A DNA stretch of 42,546 nt from contig NZ_BCVN01000012.1 of assembly GCF_001591765.1 (NCBI RefSeq), positions 1-42,546 on the forward strand, read 5' to 3'. The DNA is from Pseudolactococcus raffinolactis NBRC 100932. Its GTDB lineage: Bacteria; Bacillota; Bacilli; Lactobacillales; Streptococcaceae. A program made the position numbers and the translations under genes. Each line of letters starts with the position of its first letter. Within the stretch, counting starts at the first letter, position 1. The notes under the pieces were generated by a model that searched no databases, was not told where the DNA came from, and worked only from the letters and a program-made list of their open reading frames with translations. Positions 1-7,923 of the stretch are shown here, in pieces.

Positions 1-30
1 TCAAAAAAAGATACCAAAAAGGAAAAAGTA

Positions 31-45
31 TTATATAATAGACAG
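31..45 (+). promoter_or_regulatory. Possible promoter -10 of the phn operon
   Basis: A perfect TATAAT lies at 34-39, about 75 bases before phnD. The -35 region falls in an A-rich stretch and has no clear TTGACA match. A short inverted repeat (ATCA-GG / CC-TGAT with a C/C mismatch, 56-75) sits in the leader. The window starts too close to judge more. Confidence 0.4.
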
Positions 46-113
46 GTAGTCAAATATCACGGAATTGTCCCTGATCTTTAGGTTGCAAAAAATATTGAGG
101 AGTATCCATTTTC

Positions 114-1166
114 ATGAAAAAAGGATTGACACGTGGTCTCGTTACAGCAGGTGTTGCATTGTTTGCAGTTGCAGCATTGGCAGCTTGTGGGAGTAAAACT
201 TCTGATAAAAAATCAGAAGATAAGACAATTGACGAATTGAAAATTTCGTTTGTCCCATCTAGAAACCCAGATGATATTGCCGTCGCAACAAAACCGATGG
301 CATCACTGTTACAAGATGAGCTTAAAAAACAAGGCTATACCGTGAAGAAAGTTGACGTGACTGTCGGCACAAACTTCGAAGCAGTTGGTGAAGCCTTAGC
401 TTCTGGTGCTGCTGATGTAGGTTACGGCGTTCCAGGTTCAACTTATGCTTTGTATAAAGACGACGTGAATGTTATCTTGACTGCGACACGTGCAGGTCTT
501 AATAAAGACTCAAGTGACGCTAAAGATTGGAATGATGGTAAAGCGACTGAGCCAACGGATAAACAAGCGACAAGTTACCGTTCAATCTTAGTTACAGGTC
601 CATCTGAGAAAGGTCAAGCCTTGGCTAAAAAAGTCAATGCTGGCGAAAAATTAACATGGAATGATTTAAAAGATGCCAACTGGGGACTTTCTTCAACAAC
701 CTCAGCAGCAGGATATGTTTATCCATCACTTTGGTTAAACGACAACTTCAAACACACCGTGACTGACTTAGCACATACCGTGACGATTGATTCTTATGGT
801 TCAGGTTTGGCACGTCTTGCTTCAGGTCAAATCGATGTGTTGCCAATGTATGCGGATGCGCGTCGTGATTTCGCTGATGCCTGGACATCAACTTATGGAC
901 AAAAAGAGTCTATCTGGGCTGAAACAAACGTCATTGGTGTGACACCGGCAATTTATAACGATGGTATCTTGGTTTCAAAAGAATCTAAAATCATGACACC
1001 AGAGTTCCAAAAAGCCTTGAAAGCAGCAATTAAAGATATGGGTACGACTGAAGACGGTAAAAAAGTCCTTGCTGTCTACTCACATAAAGGATACAAAGAT
1101 GCAAAAGAATCTGATTATAAATCAGAATTTGCGGCAGAAAAATTGTCGCAAAAAAACGCTAAATAA
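114..1166 (+). CDS. phnD: Phosphonate-type ABC transporter substrate-binding lipoprotein
   Basis: This is the extracellular solute receptor of a phosphonate/phosphite-type ABC importer, anchored in the membrane as a lipoprotein. The N-terminus is a lipoprotein signal peptide with lipobox LAAC and the lipidated cysteine at residue 25, followed by a Ser/Lys-rich linker. The body (about residues 40-335) is a PhnD-like periplasmic-binding fold with motifs such as 'LASGAADVGYG' and 'RLASGQIDVLPMYADARRDF'. Length of 350 residues fits the family. The ATG is preceded by GAGGAG at suitable spacing. It is the first gene of phnD-phnC-phnE1-phnE2-nucleotidase. The real substrate is uncertain: family members bind phosphonates, phosphite or phosphate esters, and no C-P lyase gene lies here. 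Confidence 0.88.
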   Translation: MKKGLTRGLVTAGVALFAVAALAACGSKTSDKKSEDKTIDELKISFVPSRNPDDIAVATKPMASLLQDELKKQGYTVKKVDVTVGTNFEAVGEALASGAADVGYGVPGSTYALYKDDVNVILTATRAGLNKDSSDAKDWNDGKATEPTDKQATSYRSILVTGPSEKGQALAKKVNAGEKLTWNDLKDANWGLSSTTSAAGYVYPSLWLNDNFKHTVTDLAHTVTIDSYGSGLARLASGQIDVLPMYADARRDFADAWTSTYGQKESIWAETNVIGVTPAIYNDGILVSKESKIMTPEFQKALKAAIKDMGTTEDGKKVLAVYSHKGYKDAKESDYKSEFAAEKLSQKNAK

Positions 1167-1192
1167 GCTAGACATTAGCGTGACTAACTAAA

Positions 1193-1241
1193 ACGCGAAA
1201 AGCAAGCAGTCAGACAAGCGTTGACTGTTTGTTTTTCGTGT
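1193..1241 (+). other. Intercistronic hairpin between phnD and phnC
   Basis: Two 20-nt arms (1193-1212 and 1222-1241) pair along their whole length, with three G-U wobbles, around a 9-nt loop. No clean T-run follows the stem, because the T's lie inside the right arm. It is therefore better read as an RNA processing or 3'-stabilising structure than as a full terminator. It would let the abundant binding protein be made in excess of the membrane subunits. That role is an inference. Confidence 0.6.
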
Positions 1242-1319
1242 CTAGGACAGTTTCATCGCTTTGCTGATACTAGTAAAGCAGTCATCTTATCCACTTATAA
1301 GTAAGGAGCAATCAGCTAA

Positions 1320-2060
1320 ATGATTAAGTTCGAAAATGTTTCAAAAGTTTATCCTAATGGTACTCGCGGTCTTGAAGATATCAATCTTGAAATTGAACAA
1401 GGCGAGTTTGTGGGCATCATCGGAACGTCTGGTGCTGGGAAGTCAACACTTATCCGCACCATTAATGCCCTGAACAATATTACGGCGGGAACACTCATCG
1501 TCAATGATACAGATGTTGCCAAATTAAAGGGCAAGGGTCTGCGTGAGTTCCGTAAACACGTCGGAATGATTTTTCAGTCTTACAACCTCGTTCCACGTGT
1601 TTCTGTTATCCGTAATGTCCTCAGCTCTCGTGTGCCTAATATGTCTTTTCTTAAAGTCTGTTTTGGTCTCTTTTCTAAAGAGGATAAACTCAAAGCCCTT
1701 GATGCCTTAAATCGTGTGGGGATCTTGGACAAGGCTTATATCCGTGCCGACCAACTCTCTGGTGGTCAACAACAACGGGTATCATTAGCGCGTGCGCTAG
1801 CTCAAGATGCTGACATTCTTTTGGCGGATGAGCCGGTTGCTGCACTTGATCCAGTCACAGCTCGTGAAGTGATGGATGATTTCAAACGGATTAATCAAGA
1901 GTTAAATAAAACAGTCTTGATCAATATCCACCATGTGGAGTTGGCGCTTGAATATACAGACCGCATTATCGCTGTGAAAAAAGGTAGAATTGTTTTTGAT
2001 GGCCCATCTAGTAGCGTGACGCAAGAAATTTTAGATGATGTCTACAGAAAAGAGGCTTAG
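1320..2060 (+). CDS. phnC: Phosphonate-type ABC transporter ATP-binding protein
   Basis: ATPase subunit that powers the PhnCDE-type importer. The 246-residue protein has Walker A at residues 35-43 (GTSGAGKST), a Q-loop (IFQSYNLVPR), the ABC signature LSGGQQQR, Walker B ILLADEPVAALD and the H-loop histidine in 'INIHHVEL'. The LSGGQQQRVSLARALAQ form and the length are typical of PhnC. A GTAAGGAG ribosome site precedes the ATG. Its stop codon lies just before the permease start, so translation is probably coupled. Confidence 0.9.
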   Translation: MIKFENVSKVYPNGTRGLEDINLEIEQGEFVGIIGTSGAGKSTLIRTINALNNITAGTLIVNDTDVAKLKGKGLREFRKHVGMIFQSYNLVPRVSVIRNVLSSRVPNMSFLKVCFGLFSKEDKLKALDALNRVGILDKAYIRADQLSGGQQQRVSLARALAQDADILLADEPVAALDPVTAREVMDDFKRINQELNKTVLINIHHVELALEYTDRIIAVKKGRIVFDGPSSSVTQEILDDVYRKEA

Positions 2061-2061
2061 G

Positions 2062-2877
2062 ATGTATGATAAAATTTTCAAGCCTAAGAAATTAGTCTTG
2101 GACTCGGGTGAGGTCGTCTATGAAAAAGCGACGCGTACACCGATCGTCTGGCTCATTTTTATTGCGCTATTGATTTTCTCGCTCAAATTCACGAATTTCC
2201 AGTTTTCAGCGCTCATCGAACGTGGCTCGAACTTCTTTGATATGTTGAAAAGAATGGTACCACCTGATACGGATTACTTGCTTAAGGTTATCAAACCCTT
2301 GCTTGATACGATAAAAATGAGTTTTATCGGGTCGATTCTCGGCAGTATCTTAGCTATTCCGTTTGCGATTTTGGCATCTAGCAACATCGTGCATAACATT
2401 TTGATTAACAAAATCGTGCGCGTGCTCTTTACTTTCTTGCGAACTTTGCCAACGCTTGTGACGGCTTTAATCGCCACTTATATTTTTGGTCTCGGTACTT
2501 TTGCAGGAACGCTTGCGATCTTCATCTTCTCGTTTTCTTACATGGGTAAACAAATGTTTGAAGTCATCGAAACGGTGGATATGGGTGCTTTTGAAGCCAT
2601 GGAATCAATGGGGGCGACGAAGCTGAAAGCTTTCACTTTTGCCATTGCGCCACAAATCATGCCGATTTATCTGTCAACAACTCTTTTTAACTTTGAAGGG
2701 AACGTCAGATATGCCGCGATCTTGGGTTATGTTGGTGCCGGCGGTATCGGGATGATCTTAAACGATCGGGTCAATAACCGAGACTATACCAGTGTAGGCA
2801 TGATCTTACTTGCCTTACTCGTGACTGTGATGACGATCGAGCTGGTAAGTCAAGTAATTCGTCGCAAGTTGACCTAA
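2062..2877 (+). CDS. phnE: Phosphonate-type ABC transporter permease 1
   Basis: Membrane permease of the importer, 271 residues from the chosen ATG, with about six hydrophobic segments. An EAA-type loop that contacts PhnC is visible as 'ESMGATKLKAFTFAIAPQIMP'. An in-frame ATG upstream at 2035 lies inside phnC; the ATG at 2062 is preferred because AGAGGCTTAGG lies just before it and the gene then starts next to the phnC stop. It is paired with a second, related permease directly downstream. PhnE heteromeric pairs are common in Firmicutes. Confidence 0.86.
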   Translation: MYDKIFKPKKLVLDSGEVVYEKATRTPIVWLIFIALLIFSLKFTNFQFSALIERGSNFFDMLKRMVPPDTDYLLKVIKPLLDTIKMSFIGSILGSILAIPFAILASSNIVHNILINKIVRVLFTFLRTLPTLVTALIATYIFGLGTFAGTLAIFIFSFSYMGKQMFEVIETVDMGAFEAMESMGATKLKAFTFAIAPQIMPIYLSTTLFNFEGNVRYAAILGYVGAGGIGMILNDRVNNRDYTSVGMILLALLVTVMTIELVSQVIRRKLT

Positions 2878-2887
2878 GGAGGATGAC

Positions 2888-3697
2888 ATGACAGATTTAA
2901 TAAAAGAAAAATATGCACAAAGTCCTCGTCGTTGGCCTTATTACCTGGTGATTTTCGCTATTGTAGCGGGTATCTTCGTCTGGTCAATGACCGTGATGAA
3001 CATGTCAGGGATGTCAGAAAAAGGCACTGAGATTGCAGGGAATATCTTCAAAGGGATTTTCCATCCAGACTTGAAATTTCTCTTTGCCCTTGATACATCA
3101 GGCGTCGGCTATCTCTTGCTCCAAACCATTGCCATTGCCATCTTAGGGACTTTAATTGGGGCGATTATCGCGGTGCCATTATCGTTTTTATCAGCAACCA
3201 ATATGATGCCGGCTTGGGTTGCCTACGTGATTCGCTTTTTCATCATGGCTTTGCGGACAGTCCCACCTTTTGTTTACGGCTTGATGTTTATCCGCGTGAC
3301 AGGTCCTGGGCCATCTGCGGGTGCTTTGACTTTAGGCCTTATGTCGATCGGGATGATTTCTAAACTCTTCATCGAAACCATTGAGGACTTGGATCAAGGG
3401 ATCTTGGAGTCAATGGAAGCAGCAGGTGCGACAACCTTCCAAAAAATTCGTTTTGGCGTTATGCCTCAGCTCATGCCTGATTTCTTGTCTATCTTGCTCT
3501 ATCGTTTGGATATGAATTTGCGGGATGCTAGTATTTTAGGTCTTGTTGGGGCGGGCGGTATCGGTGCGCCGATGATTTTTGCCATGAGTGCCTATAAGTG
3601 GCCACAGGTTGGCTCTATCTTGATTGGTCTCTTTATCTTAATCCTTGTGATTGAGCAAATTTCTGATCAAATTCGGTCTTATTTGTTGAAAGGATAA
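2888..3697 (+). CDS. phnE: Phosphonate-type ABC transporter permease 2
   Basis: Second permease of the importer, 269 residues, also with about six membrane segments. It keeps the EAA loop ('EAAGATTFQKIRFGVMPQLMP') and the C-terminal 'LGLVGAGGIGAP' motif seen in the first permease ('LGYVGAGGIGM'), so the two probably arose by duplication and form a heterodimer. A strong AAGGAGG ribosome site overlaps the end of the preceding gene region, with a spacer of only 10 nt between the genes. The nucleotidase gene begins 7 nt downstream. Confidence 0.86.
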   Translation: MTDLIKEKYAQSPRRWPYYLVIFAIVAGIFVWSMTVMNMSGMSEKGTEIAGNIFKGIFHPDLKFLFALDTSGVGYLLLQTIAIAILGTLIGAIIAVPLSFLSATNMMPAWVAYVIRFFIMALRTVPPFVYGLMFIRVTGPGPSAGALTLGLMSIGMISKLFIETIEDLDQGILESMEAAGATTFQKIRFGVMPQLMPDFLSILLYRLDMNLRDASILGLVGAGGIGAPMIFAMSAYKWPQVGSILIGLFILILVIEQISDQIRSYLLKG

Positions 3698-3704
3698 TCT
3701 TTTC

Positions 3705-5216
3705 ATGAAAAAAATGAAGATTTATTATACCAGTGATGTGCATGGCTATCTCTACCCGACCGATTACCTCTCAAATGAGGCGCAAGGCATGGGGCTCATG
3801 CAGGCCATCACTGACTTTGATAAGGATGAAAATACCCTTGTGATTGACGGTGGTGATATTTTCCAAGGTTCACCGTTTATCAATTATTTTCAAAATCAAA
3901 AACGGTCTGACAATGGTATCGCTAAAGTCATGAATGCCGGTGGCTATGATGTCATTACACTAGGCAATCACGACTTTAACTACGGTTTTGATTTTCTAAA
4001 AGAAAATCTCTCAAATCTAGATGCCCAAGTCACAGCAGTCAATGTCTTAGACAAGTCTGGTGCGCAACTCTTTCCAGCTCAGATAAAGACACTGGGCAAT
4101 GGCTTGAAAATTGGCTTGATTGGTGCCGTCACGGACTATGTTAATATCTGGGAAAATCCTGAAAATATCGCAGATATCCAAATTACACCAGTTTTTCCAG
4201 CCATGAAAGCTGAGCTTGAGCGCTTGAAACCTCAAGTGGACTTTGTGGTTGGGATTTATCACGGTGGCTTTGAGTCTGACCTGGCAACAGGTGAACGTTT
4301 GTCTGATACTGGTGAAAATGTCGGCTATCAACTTTTAGAAGAATTGGACTTTGACCTCCTTTTGACTGGCCATCAGCACGCGACAATCGAGGGACAATCT
4401 GTCCACGGGACTTATACCTTACAGCCACCCAACATGGCACGCAAATACTTCGAGATTGCCGTTAATTTTGACGATAATCTACAACCGAGCATCACAAGTG
4501 AGCTGAAAACGCCAGGGATTAATCAATCTCCTGACTTGAAAGCAGCTTTGGACGACCTCCAGACTGAGGTTAATCGTTATCTGGATAGACCTATCGTTCA
4601 TCTCGATACCGAAGTTGCGGCGCAAAGTCACCTAGACTTGGCGCAAACCAGCAACGCTATCCTCGCACTCACCGCACATGTTCAAAGACTTGCGACAGGG
4701 GCTGATATTTCAATCGTTAGTATGAATAACAATACCTTGTATTTGCCGCAAGATGTGAAAGTCCGGGATATTCTGAGAAATTATCCTTATGACAATACCC
4801 TCTTTTTGATGAAAGTTACAGGTCAGCAACTCAAGCAAAATCTTGAGAAGACAGCCGAGTACTTTGCCTTGGATGCGGGAGAAATCGTCATCAATCCTAA
4901 GTGGTTGGTGCCGAAAACCGAGCACTATAATTACGATTTCTATTACGGTCTGGGCTATACACTTGATGTGTCACAGCTAGTCGGCAGTCGTGTGCGCGAG
5001 CTGACTTATCAAGGTCAGCCAGTTCAAGACACGGATGTCCTGAGTGTTGCACTGAATAACTATCGAGCAGTCGGTGGTGGTGAGTACAATGCTTATAAAG
5101 CAGCAGAAGTCGTTCAAGATACAGGTTTGACGATTCAAGACTTGATGATTGCCTATTTGGAGAAAACAGGGCAATTGCAAGTTGATGAACAGTTGAAGTT
5201 TAAAGTTATAGACTAA
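3705..5216 (+). CDS. 5'-nucleotidase / cyclic-nucleotide phosphodiesterase family metallophosphoesterase
   Basis: UshA/CpdB-type two-domain phosphoesterase of 503 residues. The N-terminal metallophosphatase domain shows the metal-binding motifs DVH (residues 11-13), GGDIFQGSP, GNHDF and GHQH. The C-terminal nucleotidase specificity domain (about 300-500) contains 'NYRAVGGGEYNAY'. There is no signal peptide or cell-wall anchor, so unlike secreted UshA-type enzymes it should act in the cytosol. Its place as the last gene of the phn transporter operon suggests that it releases phosphate from an imported organophosphate or a nucleotide-like ester. That link is an inference. AAGGA lies upstream of the ATG, and a terminator follows at once. 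Confidence 0.82.
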   Translation: MKKMKIYYTSDVHGYLYPTDYLSNEAQGMGLMQAITDFDKDENTLVIDGGDIFQGSPFINYFQNQKRSDNGIAKVMNAGGYDVITLGNHDFNYGFDFLKENLSNLDAQVTAVNVLDKSGAQLFPAQIKTLGNGLKIGLIGAVTDYVNIWENPENIADIQITPVFPAMKAELERLKPQVDFVVGIYHGGFESDLATGERLSDTGENVGYQLLEELDFDLLLTGHQHATIEGQSVHGTYTLQPPNMARKYFEIAVNFDDNLQPSITSELKTPGINQSPDLKAALDDLQTEVNRYLDRPIVHLDTEVAAQSHLDLAQTSNAILALTAHVQRLATGADISIVSMNNNTLYLPQDVKVRDILRNYPYDNTLFLMKVTGQQLKQNLEKTAEYFALDAGEIVINPKWLVPKTEHYNYDFYYGLGYTLDVSQLVGSRVRELTYQGQPVQDTDVLSVALNNYRAVGGGEYNAYKAAEVVQDTGLTIQDLMIAYLEKTGQLQVDEQLKFKVID

Positions 5217-5248
5217 AAAAAGTTGAGTGCGAACTCAGCTTTTTTTTG
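5215..5248 (+). terminator. Rho-independent terminator of the phn operon
   Basis: An 8-bp stem (AGTTGAGT / ACTCAGCT, one G-U pair) with a GCGA loop is flanked by A's and followed by eight T's. It sits right after the nucleotidase stop codon. Confidence 0.85.
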
Positions 5249-5312
5249 TGAAAGCAATTAATTGTTTTGCTTCTGGACATCATTCTTATCTCACTATTTA
5301 AATAAGAAAAAA

Positions 5313-5341
5313 TGGAAACGTTTTCTATAAAATGTTATAAT
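5313..5341 (+). promoter_or_regulatory. Promoter with overlapping cre-like site upstream of the toxin island
   Basis: TGGAAACGTTTTCT (5313-5326) closely resembles a CcpA-binding cre site. A perfect TATAAT at 5336-5341 lies 17 nt after TGGAAA, which would serve as a poor -35, so the cre overlaps the -35 position and would repress. This is the only clear promoter before the immunity/lipase modules. CcpA control is an inference from the motif. Confidence 0.5.
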
Positions 5342-5553
5342 ATTAAAAAACAGGTTGGTAAATTAGGAGATTTTTCTGATAATTATAAAAAAGGAAGCTC
5401 CGGATAATGTGATTTTGAATGGCTTAACAGACAACTCTATTTGCTTTTTATAAAAATTAAAGTAAGGAATTAATTGAGGATATGAGATGAATCACAAAAA
5501 ATATCGATTTTGGTCGTAACCCTTTTAACATTTGAAAGAATAGGGGAAAATGT
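5342..5553 (+). other. Gene relics before the first immunity gene
   Basis: No intact gene is visible in about 210 nt. Short open pieces end quickly, for example a piece ending LTDNSICFL at about 5451. At 5487 an ATG opens MNHKKYRF, which recalls the MKHKKLVV start of the intact immunity genes, and then meets a stop. Shifting one base at the T-run continues as LVVTLLTF. This looks like the eroded start of an additional immunity module. Confidence 0.3.
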
Positions 5554-5967
5554 ATGAAAAAAAGATTAATGATAATAACTGCTATGGGATTTGTTGTTTT
5601 CTTGATATTTGGCACAGTATAGGGACAGAAAAATCCTACACCTACGTTGAATTTGTATGAAAAGCGAATTGCTTATTTAAAGGAGCACGAACAAGAAATG
5701 ACAGATTATGTCAAATCTGAAAATCCGAAAGTTGAAAACGTTCAATGGGATTGGGATAGTGTGGAAATTGAAACAATTCAACCTGATGCAGGAGGAATTC
5801 CGACAGGAGATAAGTATCAATCATTAGATATTGAAGGTGGTTTTAATAATATTACAGACTCAAATTTTGTATTAAGTTTTGGTTTTGATAATAAAACTTT
5901 ATATCCCAATATGAAACACAAATCAATAACTCAGCCTTTAAGAATAGGTGGTAATTTATATGAGTGA
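5554..5967 (+). pseudogene. Immunity-like membrane protein, copy 1, broken by a stop codon
   Basis: The reading frame opens at an ATG after AGGGGAAAA, encodes a hydrophobic N-terminus (MKKRLMIITAMGFVVFLIFG) and hits an in-frame TAG at 5620-5622 (codon 23). The same frame then continues to 5967 with 'RIAYLKEHEQEMTDYVKSENPKVENVQWDWDS', clearly homologous to the intact copies at 6503 and 7483. The family looks like the small cystatin-like DUF1433/DUF4467-type proteins that protect against type VII-secreted lipases; that link is from memory of the family and is not proven here. A TTG at 5647 could restart translation without the membrane anchor. Its end overlaps the next start codon by 8 nt. Confidence 0.65.
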
Positions 5968-6492
5968 CTTATCTAACTTTAACAATATCTATGCAGACTT
6001 GGCTGAGAGTGCTTATAATAATCGTCCTAATAGTTTTCCTTATGACAAGTTGAAAAAAATCAGAAAAAGGTTTTAGATTCTGATGAAACACTTCAATTTA
6101 ATTATTCGAATGATTTTACAGATCCCAATACAGGGTTAGTTGAAACTCAAGGTGACACTAACCCTCCAAACGATGGCATCATCTATCTCCAACCCGACCC
6201 AACATTAAAAGTCACAGATAAAACAATTACCCATCGACTTCTTAAAGCGAATGGTGGTTATGACACTCAAACTTATATCACTGGAGAGAAACAAAAAGGC
6301 TTACTAACAGATTCCGAGGCTGGTTTTAACTCGTATTTTGTGACAGACATACCTAGCTTAAATAAAGATACCAAGCAAACCTATCTGACTATTCGTGGGA
6401 GTGATAAGGCAAGTATTGCCATGCTAAATGATTTGGGAGGTAATAATGTTTATTTTCTATATAAGTCTAAAAACATAAAATTAATTAGATAA
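5960..6492 (+). pseudogene. Truncated, frameshifted N-terminal fragment of the type VII lipase, copy 1
   Basis: The start codon overlaps the end of immunity copy 1, just as in module 3. It encodes 'MSDLSNFNNIYADLAESAYNN', then loses frame in an A-run at 6053-6059 and stops soon after. Restoring one A gives 'NQKKVLDSDETL', which aligns residue for residue with the other copies. The frame then runs on through 'PNDGIIYLQPD', 'AGFNSYFVTD' and 'TYLTIRGSDKAS' to a stop at 6490-6492. Only the first third of the lipase is present, and the GHSLG nucleophile region is missing. It cannot be an active enzyme. Confidence 0.75.
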
Positions 6493-6720
6493 GGAATATA
6501 ATATGAAACATAAAAAATTAGTGGTTGGAATAACCATAACTATCTTAGCATCGGGGATAATAGGAGGCATTCTCATGACACAAATGAAAACACCGTTTGA
6601 TATTTTTTTAATTAAAGATTATACCAAACCAACAAAAGATGAACAAATCGATTATTTAAAAAAACACGAGCAAGAAATGATAGATTTTGTCAAAACTCAA
6701 AATCCAAAAGTTGAAAGCGT
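6325..6720 (+). repeat. Direct repeat copy A (lipase-fragment end + immunity-gene start)
   Basis: This stretch is nearly identical to 7302-7700, at an offset of 977-980 nt. It spans the end of one truncated lipase copy, the short spacer and the first half of the next immunity gene. The shared unit indicates tandem duplication of an 'immunity + truncated lipase' cassette. Confidence 0.8.
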
Positions 6721-6922
6721 AAAGTTTGATTGGGATAGTATCCAAACTGGCGTAACTGGGAACGGAACACTGCAGGGTGCTGGGGATTATTTATTATTAT
6801 TTGGTTATGTGAATAATGATAAAGATAAAGATTTTAGAATGGATCTTGATGTTGATGATACAGGTTTACCTGAAATAAGTAGTATGACATTAGGACAAGT
6901 AATACAAAATTTGGGAGAATAA
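6503..6922 (+). CDS. Putative membrane-anchored immunity protein against type VII lipase, copy 2
   Basis: A 139-residue protein with one N-terminal membrane segment (about residues 5-25, ending in GGILMTQ) and an exported domain. The domain begins with a helix ('QIDYLKKHEQEMIDFVKTQNP') followed by predicted strands ('VESVKFDWDS', 'DYLLLFGYVNNDKDKDFRMDLDV'). This pattern resembles the DUF1433/DUF4467 cystatin-like lipoproteins of staphylococci, which include the immunity protein of the lipase TslA. Unlike those, there is no lipobox cysteine, so a transmembrane anchor would hold it at the cell surface. AAGGAATATAAT lies before the ATG. The frame is intact. It is followed 1 nt later by a broken lipase copy, so it may now serve only as spare immunity. 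Confidence 0.6.
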   Translation: MKHKKLVVGITITILASGIIGGILMTQMKTPFDIFLIKDYTKPTKDEQIDYLKKHEQEMIDFVKTQNPKVESVKFDWDSIQTGVTGNGTLQGAGDYLLLFGYVNNDKDKDFRMDLDVDDTGLPEISSMTLGQVIQNLGE

Positions 6923-6923
6923 A

Positions 6924-7472
6924 ATGAGTAATCTAGACAATTTTAATAATATTTACGCAAATTTAGCCGAGAGCGCATATAATGGTAAACGTCCCAATAA
7001 CTTTCCCTATGATCAATTGACTTCATATCAAAAGAAAGACTTAGAGTCAGGATAATCAGTAAAATTTGATTTTTCTCAAAATGCTACCGTAAAGATTGGC
7101 AAAGATAAAGATGGTAAAGCAATCTATGAAACTACCCAAGGCGGAGTTAACCTTCCAAACGATGGTAAGGTCTATCTCCAACCCGATCTCGTAGATAAAA
7201 CAATGAGTATCCAAGCCCCTAAAGTGAACGGTGGTTATGAAACTCAAACTTATCCAACTGGCGGGAAAGAACAAGGTATGCTGACAGATGCCAAGGCAGG
7301 GTTTAACTCGTATTTTGTGACAGATACACCTAGCTTAAATAAAGATACCAAGCAAACCTATCTGACTATTCGTGGGAGTGATAAGGTAAGTATTGATACG
7401 CTAAACGATTTGGGAGGTAATAATGTTTATTTTCTATATAATATGTCTAAAAACATAAAATTAATTAGATAA
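6924..7472 (+). pseudogene. Truncated N-terminal fragment of the type VII lipase, copy 2, with a stop codon
   Basis: The frame opens 'MSNLDNFNNIYANLAESAYNG' and meets a TAA at 7053-7055 (codon 44). It continues in the same frame through 'VYLQPDLVDKTMSIQAPK', 'AKAGFNSYFVTD' and 'TYLTIRGSDKVS' to a stop at 7470-7472. Like copy 1 it ends shortly after the RGSD motif with the same 'LGGNNVYFLY' tail, so the truncation was already present before the duplication. A GTG or ATG near 7203 could start a short internal peptide, but no function is evident. Confidence 0.75.
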
Positions 7473-7700
7473 GGAATATAATATGAAACATAAAAAATTA
7501 GTGGTTGGAATAAGCATAACTATCTTAGCATCGGGGATAATAGGAGGCATTATCATGACACAAATGAAAACACCATTTGATATTTTTTTAATCAAAGATT
7601 TTACTAAACCAACAAAAGATGAACAAATCAATTATTTAAAAAAATACGAACAAAAAATGACAGATTATGTCAAATCTGAAAACTCGAAAGTTGAAAGCGT
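7302..7700 (+). repeat. Direct repeat copy B (lipase-fragment end + immunity-gene start)
   Basis: Second copy of the near-identical unit at 6325-6720. It differs by scattered substitutions and a 3-nt insertion near 7440. It runs from the truncated lipase copy 2 into immunity copy 3. Confidence 0.8.
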
Positions 7701-7923
7701 GCAATGGGATTGGGATAGTTTAGACGTAGGTGTGGCAGGTAATGGAACGCCACAAGGAGCTGGAATTTATTTAGATATATCAGGAAAATTCAATGATATT
7801 GAAGAGTCAAAATTAACCATGACTTGGCAACTAAAAGATGAAAAATCTTTTCCTAAGATAAGTGCGATGTATCTTACTGATGTAAGTGTAGTAAAAAATG
7901 GAGGTTGGGTTGACTATGAGTAA
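7483..7923 (+). CDS. Putative membrane-anchored immunity protein against type VII lipase, copy 3
   Basis: A 146-residue paralogue of the 6503 gene. The membrane anchor and first helix are nearly identical, but the C-terminal half diverges ('YLDISGKFNDIEESKLTMTWQLKDEKSFPKISAMYL'). Divergence in the strand region, with a constant anchor, is what one expects if specificity for different lipases lies there; this is an inference. The frame is intact. Its last codons overlap the start of the full-length lipase gene by 8 nt, so the two are translationally coupled. This makes it the cognate immunity candidate for that lipase. Confidence 0.62.
   Translation: MKHKKLVVGISITILASGIIGGIIMTQMKTPFDIFLIKDFTKPTKDEQINYLKKYEQKMTDYVKSENSKVESVQWDWDSLDVGVAGNGTPQGAGIYLDISGKFNDIEESKLTMTWQLKDEKSFPKISAMYLTDVSVVKNGGWVDYE

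Noticed and set aside
1193-1241. Intrinsic terminator after phnD
   Set aside because: The T's are inside the stem and no T-run follows, while phnC has no other clear promoter; it is more likely a processing or stability hairpin.
7203-7472. Independent small gene starting inside lipase copy 2
   Set aside because: It is the in-frame remainder of the broken copy after the TAA, has no ribosome site and encodes only part of the lipase fold.
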